A model generated the notes under the pieces. The model saw only the letters and a program-made list of their open reading frames with translations. It had not been told where the DNA came from and did no database searches. Shown piece after piece: positions 31,883 through 41,300 of a stretch of 50,435 nucleotides of DNA; within the stretch, counting starts at the first letter, position 1; each line of letters opens with the position of its first letter. Source of the stretch: Catenulispora rubra (GTDB lineage Bacteria; Actinomycetota; Actinomycetes; Streptomycetales; Catenulisporaceae); NCBI RefSeq assembly GCF_015356825.1, contig NZ_JAACYW010000056.1, positions 1 through 50,435 of the forward strand. Direction: 5' to 3'. The position numbers and the translations under genes were made by a program.

Positions 31883-33046
31883 ATGCCCAAAATCCAGCTC
31901 CCCGTCATTGCGTATCAGCAGGGCGGACGCCAGATGTTCGCCACCGCTATGTCACCGGCCGACGTCGTCCAGATGGTGCGCCAGCCGAAGGCGTGGGGCT
32001 CCAACGCCGACGAACACGGCAACCGCCCCCTGGACAAGCCGCACCTGAATGGGATCGTGACCTACATCAAAGAGGAGACCCACTTTGTCGTCGGCGCCGC
32101 CGTCCTCTACATCACCGAGAAGGAAGTCAGCTTCCGCTCCGCCCAGATTGAGGGCGTCACTGCCGACAGCGACGCCGCGACCATCGGCACCCTCACTATC
32201 GACCTGTCGGCACAGTTCGACATCGGCGATGGCCAGCACCGTATCGGCGCATACGAGCACGTGCTCCGGAACTCAGACGGCGACGACCCAGTAATGACAC
32301 GACTGCGCGAGTCCGGCCAGCCACTCATCATCGTCGTGGAGGACGACCCGCGTCGCCGCGCACAGGACTTCGCCGACCTCCAGCAGAACGTCAAGCCCAT
32401 GGTCGCCTCGCTTGGCCTGTCCATGGACCGCCGGCAGCCCATCACTCGCGTCCTGAACGACCTGTTCGACACCTGCCCCATTTTTATCGGCCGCGTCGAC
32501 TTCCTAAAGGACAACCCCGGCAAGTTGTCCAAGCACCTGTTCAGCTTCAAAACCATCCGCTACACCTCCGGCCTGGCGCTGGTCGGCAACGCCTTCCGTA
32601 CCCAGACCACGATGGACAAACGCGTCAACGATGCCGCCACCACCAGCGAGGGTCGCGCCTCTCTGAGCGAGTTCTGGACCGCGCTCGGCGAGCTCCCCGG
32701 CTACGGCAATGTGATCAACGGCGGCACCTCCGCCACCGACCTGCGCGAGGGTACCTACCTCACATCTGCGGGCGTCCTCTATGGCATCGCCACCGCGGTG
32801 TGGGCATTCGCCTCGTCGGCCCCGGACACCCGAGGCACCATCACTGCCGCCGTCCGCACTCTGGACGACTTCAACTTCTCCCGAACCCCCAAGACCGAGC
32901 GCATCACCACCGCCGACACCCCGCTGGCCGGAACCCTGATCGACCCCGGGACTGGCAAGCTGGCTAACGGCCGCACCGCCTGGGAGGGCGCCGCCGCCGT
33001 AATCGGCCAGCACATCAGCAGGAGCCTGGAGCGTGCTAACGCCTGA
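31883..33046 (+). CDS. DGQHR-domain (DndB-like) protein
   Basis: The 387-aa protein has the namesake motif D116-G-Q-H-R120 within FDIGDGQHRIGAYEHVL, preceded by ITEKEVSFRS. It continues with IIVVEDDPRRRAQDFADLQQ then NVKPMVASLGLSMDRRQPIT. DGQHR/DndB proteins have a ParB/sulfiredoxin-type fold; DndB itself represses DNA phosphorothioation genes. No dndA, C, D or E gene is nearby, so this is not a normal Dnd locus. The gene lies just inside the left end of the transposon and is convergent with a ParA-like gene. A role as a ParB-like partner of that ATPase, or as a DNA-sensing defence component, is inference. Confidence 0.85.
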   Translation: MPKIQLPVIAYQQGGRQMFATAMSPADVVQMVRQPKAWGSNADEHGNRPLDKPHLNGIVTYIKEETHFVVGAAVLYITEKEVSFRSAQIEGVTADSDAATIGTLTIDLSAQFDIGDGQHRIGAYEHVLRNSDGDDPVMTRLRESGQPLIIVVEDDPRRRAQDFADLQQNVKPMVASLGLSMDRRQPITRVLNDLFDTCPIFIGRVDFLKDNPGKLSKHLFSFKTIRYTSGLALVGNAFRTQTTMDKRVNDAATTSEGRASLSEFWTALGELPGYGNVINGGTSATDLREGTYLTSAGVLYGIATAVWAFASSAPDTRGTITAAVRTLDDFNFSRTPKTERITTADTPLAGTLIDPGTGKLANGRTAWEGAAAVIGQHISRSLERANA

Positions 33047-33061
33047 CGTCTTGCGCGCCCC

Positions 33062-33094
33062 AATGCCCGGCCGCCACATCGGTGACCGGGCATT
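33062..33094 (+). terminator. Terminator hairpin after the DGQHR gene
   Basis: AATGCCCGG (33062-33070) and CCGGGCATT (33086-33094) form a perfect 9-bp stem 16 bp past the stop codon. Confidence 0.6.
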
Positions 33095-33167
33095 CATAGT
33101 CCGTGTTCTTGTCTAGCAACGGCCAAGTGGCAAGTAACCCCCTGTGACGAGAACGCGCGCTTTGCTT

Positions 33168-33200
33168 GGGGTGCCGCTAACAACCGTGTCACCAGACCAA
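33168..33200. repeat. Internal Tn3 terminal-repeat-like sequence
   Basis: GGGGTGCCGCTAACAACCGT followed by GTCACCAG matches the transposon ends at all but ~4 of the first 30 positions, then diverges except for a shifted AAACG. It points rightward like the left end. No matching inverted partner or 5-bp duplication was found. It is most likely the left end of an older related element now enclosed in the larger one. The remaining DNA at 33100-33384 shows no clear gene. Confidence 0.6.
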
Positions 33201-33384
33201 ACGAGGATGCTCGTATAGCTTGACCTGCGGATACTGCCGAGCGGCTGTCGTAGGCTGTGGGTGTGTTGAGTTGCACGGCAGGCGTCACGCGTCTGTCCCG
33301 GGTCCTCGCCCGTCCGACGACGTTGGTGATCGCCAGCTGTCACGGGCCCGAGGTGTCACGTGGCAACTCGGGGCCGCAATGTGA

Positions 33385-34401
33385 TCAGAAGTGGCTGACC
33401 AGCTGGTTGATCGCCTCGATGCAATTCTGGCGGTAGGACTCGTTGACCTGGATTCGTTGCCCCAAGACATCGAGTTTGCCGGAGGCCAGCTTGTAGAAGG
33501 GGCAGCCTCGGGCGAAGGCGACCACTCCCGTGGTCTGGAAGTCGCGGATGTCGACGACACCCTGGTCGATCTTGTCGAAGGTGAAGATGCTGCCATTGGA
33601 CTTGAGGAGCTTGGTGATGTCCTCGTCGATCGAGCCGAGCACGGTGGCGTAGGCGGACGAGGGACCCATGTACTGAGTAAGACGGTTCTTGGCAATCGCA
33701 TGGACCTTCGGCAGTTCGCGTCCCGCTTCCTTGAGCCTGGTGGCGAAGGCGTAGGACGCGTAGATGTCCGAGGGGAGCTTCAAGCCGTAGATCAGCGAGA
33801 AGGCGTTCTGGATCGCTCGTCGCGAGGAGTCGTCGGCCATCACGGGAAGGACGAGCCGGTCGGTGCTCGACAGAGCGATCTGGGTGTAGATCGAGAAGCT
33901 CGGGTTGGCGTCGACGAAGATGACGTCGTAGCTGTCGCGGATCGGCGCGAGGAAGTCCGAAAGCCAGTTGATCACGGCCAGCCATGCGTCAGTGCCGGGA
34001 ATCTGTGTGTTCGCCAGGGTGGACATCGCGTTCGACTGAAGCTCAAGGAGAGGATCGCCGCAGACCAGGTCGATGTTGTCCGGGATTGACTGGTTGAAGG
34101 TGCGTGGATGGGTGATGAAGTCAGCCGGGTCGAAGGTGGGCGGGCTGTAGGGCGACGGCAGGCGGAGCTGGAAGTAGCCGCCGATTGTGGCGCGGAGGGT
34201 TTCGCCTTGCCGGGCCAGAAGGTGCTGGCTGCCGTTGTTGGTCAGGCCGCCGAGGAACAGCTCGGACAGGTTCGCCTGCGGACAGACGTCGATGATCAGC
34301 ACCCGTTCGTTGGCGTGCTGATCCGCGTAGGCGCAGGCCGCCTGGAAGGCCAGGCTGGTCTTGCCGGTGCCGCCCTTATTGTTCCAGAAGCCGTAGATCA
34401 T
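33385..34401 (-). CDS. ParA/Soj-type ATPase
   Basis: From ATG 34399-34401 (GAGGA 12 nt upstream) the protein is 338 aa. It opens MIYGFWNNKGGTGKTSLAFQ, with the deviant Walker A K-G-G-T-G-K-T at residues 9-15. The A' motif reads IDVCPQANLSELFL (D38; classic is D-x-D-P-Q) and a Walker B-like strand is YDVIFVDANPSFSI. This is the ParA partition family, which moves DNA or protein cargo on the nucleoid. No ParB gene is adjacent; the convergent DGQHR protein has a distantly related fold. A partition or maintenance function for a chromosomal transposon would be unusual, so another role is possible. Confidence 0.85.
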   Translation of the reverse strand: MIYGFWNNKGGTGKTSLAFQAACAYADQHANERVLIIDVCPQANLSELFLGGLTNNGSQHLLARQGETLRATIGGYFQLRLPSPYSPPTFDPADFITHPRTFNQSIPDNIDLVCGDPLLELQSNAMSTLANTQIPGTDAWLAVINWLSDFLAPIRDSYDVIFVDANPSFSIYTQIALSSTDRLVLPVMADDSSRRAIQNAFSLIYGLKLPSDIYASYAFATRLKEAGRELPKVHAIAKNRLTQYMGPSSAYATVLGSIDEDITKLLKSNGSIFTFDKIDQGVVDIRDFQTTGVVAFARGCPFYKLASGKLDVLGQRIQVNESYRQNCIEAINQLVSHF

Positions 34402-34617
34402 AATGACATCCTCAAGTCGTTTTCGGACGTTGCTACGTCTAAATTGTACATCATTAGGTCCAAAGTATCCCGCCGATGCCCCGCGCCGCCAGCGAAGAGC
34501 CGGAGGCGAGGGTTTCATGGAAACCTTCCGACGCCCCATAACCGGGGTCGAGGAACGCAGGAACCGTAGTTATCGGTGAGAAGGATCTTGGGGGCTCAGC
34601 TGCGCTGAGTCCGCAGC

Positions 34618-35562
34618 TCAGCCCTGGCGAGGCGGGGCGATGTCGAGGAGCGCGGTGACCTCTGTGACGGCTTCGGCTCCGGGTTTGAGGTAGCGCATGG
34701 CGGTGCGCGGGTTGCGGTGGCGGGTCTTGGCCATGAGCAGGCCAAGGCCGATCTGCTGCTCTCCGAGATGGGTGGCTGCGGAGTGCCGGAGTTGGTGCAG
34801 GTCCCAGCCGGGTCGACCGTCGCCGGGACTCGTGTACTGGTCGAGCAGGACTCTGGCCCGGTCGTAGCCGAGGCGGGCGCGGCCGGTGGTCGGGCAGAGG
34901 TCTTTGGCCGGCGGACGTCGGGCGGAGCCGGGACGGCGTTCTGACAGGAACAGCGGGCCGCGGGTGCGTCCGGCGATCAGCCGTGGGAGCAGCCGGGCTG
35001 TGCCGGACGCCCAGTAGACGTATTCGACCGTGCCTCCTTTGGAGACCACGGCGGCGCGTCGCGCGTCCAGGTCCAGGTTCTCGACGTCGAGTGCGAGGAT
35101 CTCGCTCGCGCGGGCGGCGGTCTCGTACAGCATCCGCCACAACGTCTTCTCCCGCAGCGGCACGTCCCGGCGGGTCAGCAGCCGCTCGATCTCGGCGCGG
35201 CTCAGGGCCTTGGTCTCGTCGACGTGCTCGCGGCGCCGCTCGGCCGAGGCCGGAAGCGCCGGGGCGGCGATCGAGTTCCTGGCGCACCACATGAGGAACG
35301 CAGCGACGGCGGCGCGGTTGCGGTTCCAGGTCGCCGGCATCGCCGCGCCCCACAGCTCCTCCAAGACCGCGGCGAGCCGGTCGCCGGAGACGCCGGCGAG
35401 CTGCCGGTGGGCTCCGAGCCGCTCGGCGACGCGATCCAGGACGGACGCGTAGGCGCGGCGGGTGTTCGGGTTGGCGCATCGCGGCGAGGACAGGAACCGG
35501 TCGACGGCCGTGCGGATCGTCATCGACTTCGTGCCGTCGATTGCGTGGATGGTGACGGTCAC
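34618..35562 (-). CDS. Tyrosine site-specific recombinase (TnpI-like candidate)
   Basis: The 314-aa protein has the full active site of tyrosine recombinases: R151 (TAARASEIL), K175 (VVSKGGTVE), H256-x-x-R259 (LHQLRHSAATH), H282 (KTRHRNPRT) and nucleophile Y291 (AMRYLKPG). The N-terminal residues 15-105 are the core-binding SAM-like domain (NTRRAYASVLDRVAERL). The GTG start at 35560-35562 has almost no spacing from the GGGAGG; ATG 35523 is possible. A 29-bp palindromic site with partial repeats lies directly upstream, as for Tn4430-type tnpI and its internal resolution site. It is more likely a cointegrate resolvase than a phage integrase. Confidence 0.88.
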   Translation of the reverse strand: MTVTIHAIDGTKSMTIRTAVDRFLSSPRCANPNTRRAYASVLDRVAERLGAHRQLAGVSGDRLAAVLEELWGAAMPATWNRNRAAVAAFLMWCARNSIAAPALPASAERRREHVDETKALSRAEIERLLTRRDVPLREKTLWRMLYETAARASEILALDVENLDLDARRAAVVSKGGTVEYVYWASGTARLLPRLIAGRTRGPLFLSERRPGSARRPPAKDLCPTTGRARLGYDRARVLLDQYTSPGDGRPGWDLHQLRHSAATHLGEQQIGLGLLMAKTRHRNPRTAMRYLKPGAEAVTEVTALLDIAPPRQG

Positions 35563-35568
35563 CTCCCG

Positions 35569-35677
35569 ATGTACCGGATAACGTGCGGGTTCCGCGCAGT
35601 CCGGCGATCAGGGTCCTGGCTGCTCGGCGTCGCCCCGAGAGGGCTGATGTACGGGATAATGGGCCATTATCCCGTAC
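35569..35677. promoter_or_regulatory. Candidate internal recombination site for the tyrosine recombinase
   Basis: GTACGGGATAATGG (35649-35662) is followed by one base and its perfect complement CCATTATCCCGTAC (35664-35677), a 29-bp inverted repeat. A related half-site ATGTACCGGATAACG occurs at 35569-35583, 80 bp away, in direct orientation. An inverted core plus an extra direct copy resembles the IRS/DR layout of Tn4430-type resolution sites. It also covers the recombinase promoter region. Confidence 0.6.
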
Positions 35678-35714
35678 GTTGATTCAGGACTTGGGGGCTG
35701 CCGCCGGTCTAGAG

Positions 35715-38117
35715 CTAGGGCAAGGCGATAGCGGCATTCACGTCGACGCGTAGCCGTTGTGCCCGAGGGTCGTTGAAGTCGGTCAGCAGATCGCGGGCCT
35801 CGAGCCACGCCTCGGAGGCGGCTGCGCTTTGCCCGAGGGCCGACAGCGCTGCAGCCAGATGGTCAAGGATCACCGCTTGCGGCCAAGGGTCGTGCAGGTC
35901 CCTGCAAAGGGTCAGGGCCGCGCGGTGAAAGTCGGCCGCCTCGTCGAACCGTCCCAGCGCGTGGTACGCCTGCCCAGTAGCATCGAAGGCGAATACTTCT
36001 CGTAGCCGGTCGCCGGACTGCCGACTGGCCGCAGCCGTAGATTGCAGTATTGTGAGGGCCTCCTCAGGCTGGTCCGTGGCAAGCAGCACCCGACCTTTGC
36101 ACACGCCAGCCCAACGACCTTCGGTTTGCGAGTAGTGCGCGCGCTGGAGGTGATCGTTCGCCTCGGTAATGTGATCGAGTGCTTCCTCGGTTCGTCCCGT
36201 TTCGCTCTCAGTCAGGGCCAGTATCAGCAACACTTCGATGCGTGCAGATGCGTCGAATTCGCTGTCACTCAGGCAGTCGGCGCATGCGGCTCTAGCTTCG
36301 GCAAGAAGCCCGGCATCGTACAGAACATGTACAAGACCATTCCGGGAGGCATCGCTCCACCGCCGAGTCGCCTGCGGCGCTGCGGCGATTACTTGTTCAA
36401 AGCAATCTCGTGCCTCACGCAGCCTGCGCCCGCGCAAGTATGCGGCCCCCAGCGTAAATAGCGCCGCGGCGTTCTGGATCGTGGATCCAGCAGCTCGGGC
36501 CGCCTCCAGCGCTTCTCGGTGGATCTCAATTGCTTCGTCGATGCGGTGGGCTAGCCGCAGCTCGATACCCTGTCCCTGCAGGGCATGACTCGCTGCGCTG
36601 AGGTCACCGAGCCGGCGTGCACAGTCGAGTTCGATTTGTCCGAGGGCTAGCCACGCCGTTACGGGGTTCGTCTCGATGAATGGCCGCCACAAGGCCGCCA
36701 GCAGCGCCCAGGCGATCGCGTCGAATCCTGAGGTTGCCGCAGCACAGGCGGTGGCCACGAGATTGCCGGTTTCCCGATCGAGCCACGCAGTGGCCTCGGC
36801 ACCGTCTGCGAAGGACACCACCGGGTCGGCGACTGGAGACTCCAAAACCACACCCCACGCCTGTGGGTCGAAGCCCGGATCGTGCGTCTTCAAGCGGTCG
36901 ATAGCCGCAACCATGCACTGCAGGTACCAGTGGCCAAGGCGGGCGAGCGCGTCGTGGCGGTCCTTTGGATCTTCTAGGTGCGCGGCCTGGCCCTGGGCGT
37001 AGGCGCGTAGCAGGTCGTGGAACTGGTACCGCCCCTGGTCCGAGTGCTCGAGTAGGTGGGCGCCGGCGAGCGCATCCAGGTCCTGCTGCGCCTGGCGCAG
37101 GGAGACCTCAGCCAAGGCGGCGGCTGCATGTGGAGTGAAGCTGGCCCCGGGACACAGGCCAAGCAGCCGGAACATGCGGGCAGCAGTGGGGGACAGAGCA
37201 CGGTAGGACCAGGCGAATACGGTGCGTACCGCGTCGGCCTCGTCGTCGTCCTGCGAGGAGAGTGCGTCCCACAGGGAGGATTCATCACACAAGTCATGGA
37301 TTAGATCAGATAATGGCATCTTGGGACGAGCTGCGGCACGTTCGGCAGCAATGCGCAGCGCCAGCGGCAGTCTGGCGCACAGCCGGGCCAGTTCGGCGAC
37401 CTCCTCGTCGCTGTCCTTGGCCCGGTAGGGGGCGGTAGTCGCCTGCAGCAGGTGGACGGCCTCGGCCTCGGGGAACACCTCTAGGGTTGCGCGGTGTGCA
37501 CCGTCGCGGGCGACCAAACCGGATAGGCGGGAGCGGGAGGTGACCACTACCAGACAGCCATGGGCTCCGGGCAGCAGGGGTCGTACCTGCCCGACTGTGG
37601 CGGCGTTGTCGAGTACTACCAGTACGCGCCGCTCGGCTAGCAGGGACCGGTACAGGGCACTGCGCACTTCCACCTCGGACGGAACCGCTCCAGGTTCGAT
37701 ACCCAGCGCGATAAGGAACCGGGTCAGCGCCTGTCCGGCCTCGACTGGGTCGCCCGGGTCGTATCCGTGCAGGTTGATGTAGAGCTGGCCGTCTGGGAAC
37801 AGCGCGCGATGTTGGTGGGCCCAGTGCACCGCCAAGGAGGTCTTGCCCACCCCGGCGGTGCCCGCGATCACGCACACTGCCGCGGCCATGCTCTGCCCGT
37901 CCTCTGCCAGCAGCGCTGCGTCCAGGCCGGCAAGGTCGGCGGTGCGGTTGACGAACCCATGTATGCGTCCCGGCAACTGCCGAGGGATTACGCTGCTGGG
38001 GGCTGGGCCGGTGTGAAAGTGGATGCCGCCAGCAATGTCGCGGGCCTGGACGACATCGCCAGCGTTGCCGGACAGGTCTGACCGCATGTCCCCGTTGCTA
38101 CTGCTGCCGATGGCCAC
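35715..38117 (-). CDS. STAND protein: NB-ARC ATPase with TPR repeats
   Basis: From GTG 38117 (RBS GGGAGGGG) the protein is 800 aa. A short N-terminal segment has GDVVQARDIAGGIHFHTGP, a motif often seen just before NB-ARC in actinobacterial STAND proteins. Walker A is GTAGVGKTS (86-94), then DGQLYINLHGYDPGDP, Walker B RVLVVLDNA, and LPLALRIAAERAAA of the ARC region. From ~470 the protein consists of TPR repeats (SAASHALQGQGIELRLAHRI, AALFTLGAAYLRGRRLREAR, HALGRFDEAADFHRAALTL). There is no SARP DNA-binding or effector domain at the N-terminus. STAND NTPases act as regulators or phage sensors; which applies is unknown. It is divergent from the intact Tn3 transposase. Confidence 0.85.
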   Translation of the reverse strand: MAIGSSSNGDMRSDLSGNAGDVVQARDIAGGIHFHTGPAPSSVIPRQLPGRIHGFVNRTADLAGLDAALLAEDGQSMAAAVCVIAGTAGVGKTSLAVHWAHQHRALFPDGQLYINLHGYDPGDPVEAGQALTRFLIALGIEPGAVPSEVEVRSALYRSLLAERRVLVVLDNAATVGQVRPLLPGAHGCLVVVTSRSRLSGLVARDGAHRATLEVFPEAEAVHLLQATTAPYRAKDSDEEVAELARLCARLPLALRIAAERAAARPKMPLSDLIHDLCDESSLWDALSSQDDDEADAVRTVFAWSYRALSPTAARMFRLLGLCPGASFTPHAAAALAEVSLRQAQQDLDALAGAHLLEHSDQGRYQFHDLLRAYAQGQAAHLEDPKDRHDALARLGHWYLQCMVAAIDRLKTHDPGFDPQAWGVVLESPVADPVVSFADGAEATAWLDRETGNLVATACAAATSGFDAIAWALLAALWRPFIETNPVTAWLALGQIELDCARRLGDLSAASHALQGQGIELRLAHRIDEAIEIHREALEAARAAGSTIQNAAALFTLGAAYLRGRRLREARDCFEQVIAAAPQATRRWSDASRNGLVHVLYDAGLLAEARAACADCLSDSEFDASARIEVLLILALTESETGRTEEALDHITEANDHLQRAHYSQTEGRWAGVCKGRVLLATDQPEEALTILQSTAAASRQSGDRLREVFAFDATGQAYHALGRFDEAADFHRAALTLCRDLHDPWPQAVILDHLAAALSALGQSAAASEAWLEARDLLTDFNDPRAQRLRVDVNAAIALP

Positions 38118-38327
38118 TGCTTCCCCTCCCGAGCGACCGGTCTTGCGTCCAGTGTTACACAGAGCTCTGATATATCGGGGTCGCCGTAGTATCCGCCGCA
38201 AAACCAACGGATATCCCTGACCAGCGGGAATGCGAGCCTTGACGCCGCATGATCGCCGGTCAGTACTCTGTCGCCGCGGCCTGGTCAGGCCGTCTTCGAC
38301 GAGGTCTGACGGTCATGGAGGTTCGGC
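38118..38327. other. Divergent promoter region between the STAND gene and the Tn3 transposase
   Basis: This 210-bp gap is more AT-rich than its flanks. It holds small dyads such as GATATATC and GGATATCC (near 38168-38214). GGAGG at 38317-38321 is the ribosome site of the transposase. No distinct recombination site or gene is apparent. Confidence 0.4.
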
Positions 38328-41300
38328 GTGGCGACGCGAGTGTTCACCGATGAGGAACTGATCAATCTGAGATCGTTCCCGGAGATCACGCCGAGCGAGC
38401 TCATCCGGTTCTTCACGCTGGCGCCTCCGGACATCGAGTTCGTCGACCCCGGGCGCGGACGCGGAGCGCCGGACAGGCTCGGGCTGGCCGTTCAGCTGTG
38501 CACGCTTCCTTGGCTCGGGTTCGTGCCGGACGATGTCACGGAGGCTCCGCCCGCAGCGGTGGCCAGGCTGTCAGAGCAGCTTCGAATACCGGTGGGTGAA
38601 CTGCGGCACTACGCGGCCAAGCGCGAGCAGACCCGTACCGATCACCTGCTCCAGGTCGCCCGCTACCTGCGGTGGCGGGCGACCAAGGCGATGGAGCTCA
38701 AGGAGTTGGATGAGTTCTTGCTGGCCCGTGCGATGGAGCATGACTCGCCGTCGTTGCTGTTCACGTTGGCGTGCGAGCACATGAAGTCCTCGCGGGTGAT
38801 CCGGCTGGGCGTGGTGAAGCTGCTGGAGCGGGTGGCGACCGCGAGGGCCGAGGCCGGCCGGGAGACGTACTCGCGGGTGGCGCACCTGCTGACGCCGTCG
38901 ATGATGGCGGAACTGGACGGGCTGCTGCACCACGACGCCGCGGTGCGCGGGACCCGGCTGAAGTGGCTGACCACGCCGCCGGTGTCGGATTCCCCGGACT
39001 CGATCAAGAAGGAGATCGGGAAGCTGGCGTTCCTGCGTGACCTGGACGCGCACACCATGGATTTGTCGATGCTTCCCGCCGAGCGGCGCCGGTTCCTGCA
39101 CTCGGTCGGGCACCGGCTGACCGGGCAGGCGCTGCTACGCCGGGAGTCCTCCCGCCGCCACCCGATCCTGTTGGCCGTGCTGGCGCAGTCGGCGATCGGC
39201 ACGCTGGACGACGTGGTGGCGCTGTTCGACCAGTCGGTCTCCGCCCGGGAGAGCCGGGCCAAGCGGAAGCTGACCGCCACCCTGGCCGACCGGGCGAAGT
39301 CCGCGGAGGAGCGGTTGGCGCTGCTGGACGACATCCTTCCCGTGGTGGTGGACGTCGGGATCCCCGATGAGGAGGTCGGGGCGATCCTGCGCGGGTTCGG
39401 CCTGGAGCGGCTGCGCGGCGCGCTCGCGACGGCGCAGCGGCGGTTGCCGCGCGACCACGGGCACCTGGCGCTGATGACCGAGTCGTACAACCACCTGCGG
39501 GAGTTCACCCCGGCAGTGCTGGACGCGGTCGAGTTCGCCGGCGGCACCACTGCCGCGGGGCTGATGGAGGCGGTGAAGGTTCTCAGGGGCCTGAACCGGC
39601 GCAAGGGCCGCAACGTGCCGGACGGCGCTCCGGACGACTTCGTGCCGGCCCGCTGGCGCGGCTACCTGGCCGACGCGATCGCGGCCGGGGACTCGGTCGC
39701 CTACCGGCACTTCTGGGAGCTCACCGTGCTGCTGGCACTGCGCGACGGGCTGCGCTCGGGCGACGTGTGGGTGCCAGGCTCCCGCCGCTACGCCAACCCG
39801 GCCTCCTACCTGTTCACTCCCTCCCAGTGGGAGCCCAAACGGGTCGAGTTCTGCCACCTGGTCGGCAAGTCGCCGAAGGCCGCCGACGCGCTGAAGGCGG
39901 CGTTCGACGAGCACGCCACAGCGATGACCGACCTGGAGAGCGTGCTGGCGAAGTCGAAGGGAAAGGTCGGCGAGGTCCGCATCGACGACAACGGTGACCT
40001 GGTCATCCCGCAGTTGACCGCCGAAGACGTCCCGGCCGAGGTGGACGAGCTGCGCAAGGAGCTGATCTCCAGGCTGCCGTTCGCTCCGATCGCCTCGCTG
40101 CTGATCGAGCTGGACCGGCGTACCGGGTTCCTGGAGTGCTTCACCCACGCTGGCGGCAAGCAGGCCCGAAGCCCGCAGCTGAAGCGGAACCTCCTCGCGG
40201 TCCTGATCGGGCACGCGACCAACCTCGGGCTCACGCGCATGGCCGAGGCCACCGGGATCAGCTACGACGTGCTGGCCTGGACGGCCGAGTGGTACCTGCG
40301 GGAGGAGACACTGGCAGCGGCGAATGCGGCGATCGTGGACTACCACCATCGGCTACCGCTTACGCAGACGTTCGGCGGCGGCACGCTGTCCTCGTCGGAC
40401 GGGCAGCGGTTCCCGGTGCGTGGGAAGTCGACCACGGCGCGGGCGGCGAAGAAGTGGTTCGCCGACCGGGGCCTGTCCACCTATACCTGGGTGTCGGACC
40501 AGTACTCGACCTACGGCACGAAGATCATTGTGGTGACGCACCGGGAGGCGCAATACGTTCTGGACGAGATCATGGGCAACGCCACTGATCTTCCGATCAC
40601 CGAGCACGCGACCGACACTCACGGGGTGACGCTCGTCAACTTCGGTTTGTTCGACCTCGTGGGTCTGCAGCTGTCCCCGAGGATCCGGGACCTGGGGAAG
40701 GTGACGCTATACAGGACCGGGCCGCGTGCGCAGGCGGTGAGCCAGTGGCCGATCGGCGGGCACCTGCTGACCAGGCGCCTGAATCAGGATCTGGTCACCG
40801 AGCACTGGGATGACTTGCTGCGTCTGGCGGGGTCGGTGAAGTTCGGACAGGCCACCGCCTCGCTGATCGTGGGGAAGCTCTCCGCGTCCAGCCGGCAGAA
40901 TTCCCTGGCCGCGGCATTGAAGGAGTACGGGGCGCTGCGGCGGTCGATATACGCCGCCCGCTATCTGGCCGACGAGGGGTACCGCCGGCGGATCACCCGG
41001 CAGCTGAACAAAGGCGAGCACCTGCACGCGCTGCGCCGGGACCTGCGCTACGCCCACAACGGGGCGTTCACCTCCCGGCACCTGATGGGCCAGACCGAAT
41101 CGGCGTGGTGCCTGACGCTGCTCACGAACGGAGTGGTGACCTGGACGACCGAGTACTACGGACTGGCCGTGGCCGCGATGCGCGCGGAGGGCCGGCACGT
41201 CGACGACGAGGCGCTGGCGCACATCTCCCCGGCGCACAGCGAGAACGTCAACTTCTTCGGCATCATCGACGTCGATGTGGAGGGCGAGCTGGCCAAGCTG

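Noticed and set aside
31883..33046. A complete dnd phosphorothioation locus
   Set aside because: No dndA, C, D or E-like gene in the window; only a DGQHR protein is present.
33255..33450. Short plus-strand ORF starting GTG near 33262
   Set aside because: No RBS or family match, and its end overlaps the minus-strand ParA gene.
34618..35690. Integrative conjugative element or prophage attached to the tyrosine recombinase
   Set aside because: No att-like direct repeats, tRNA or phage genes are seen; the recombinase lies inside Tn3 boundaries with an upstream palindromic site.
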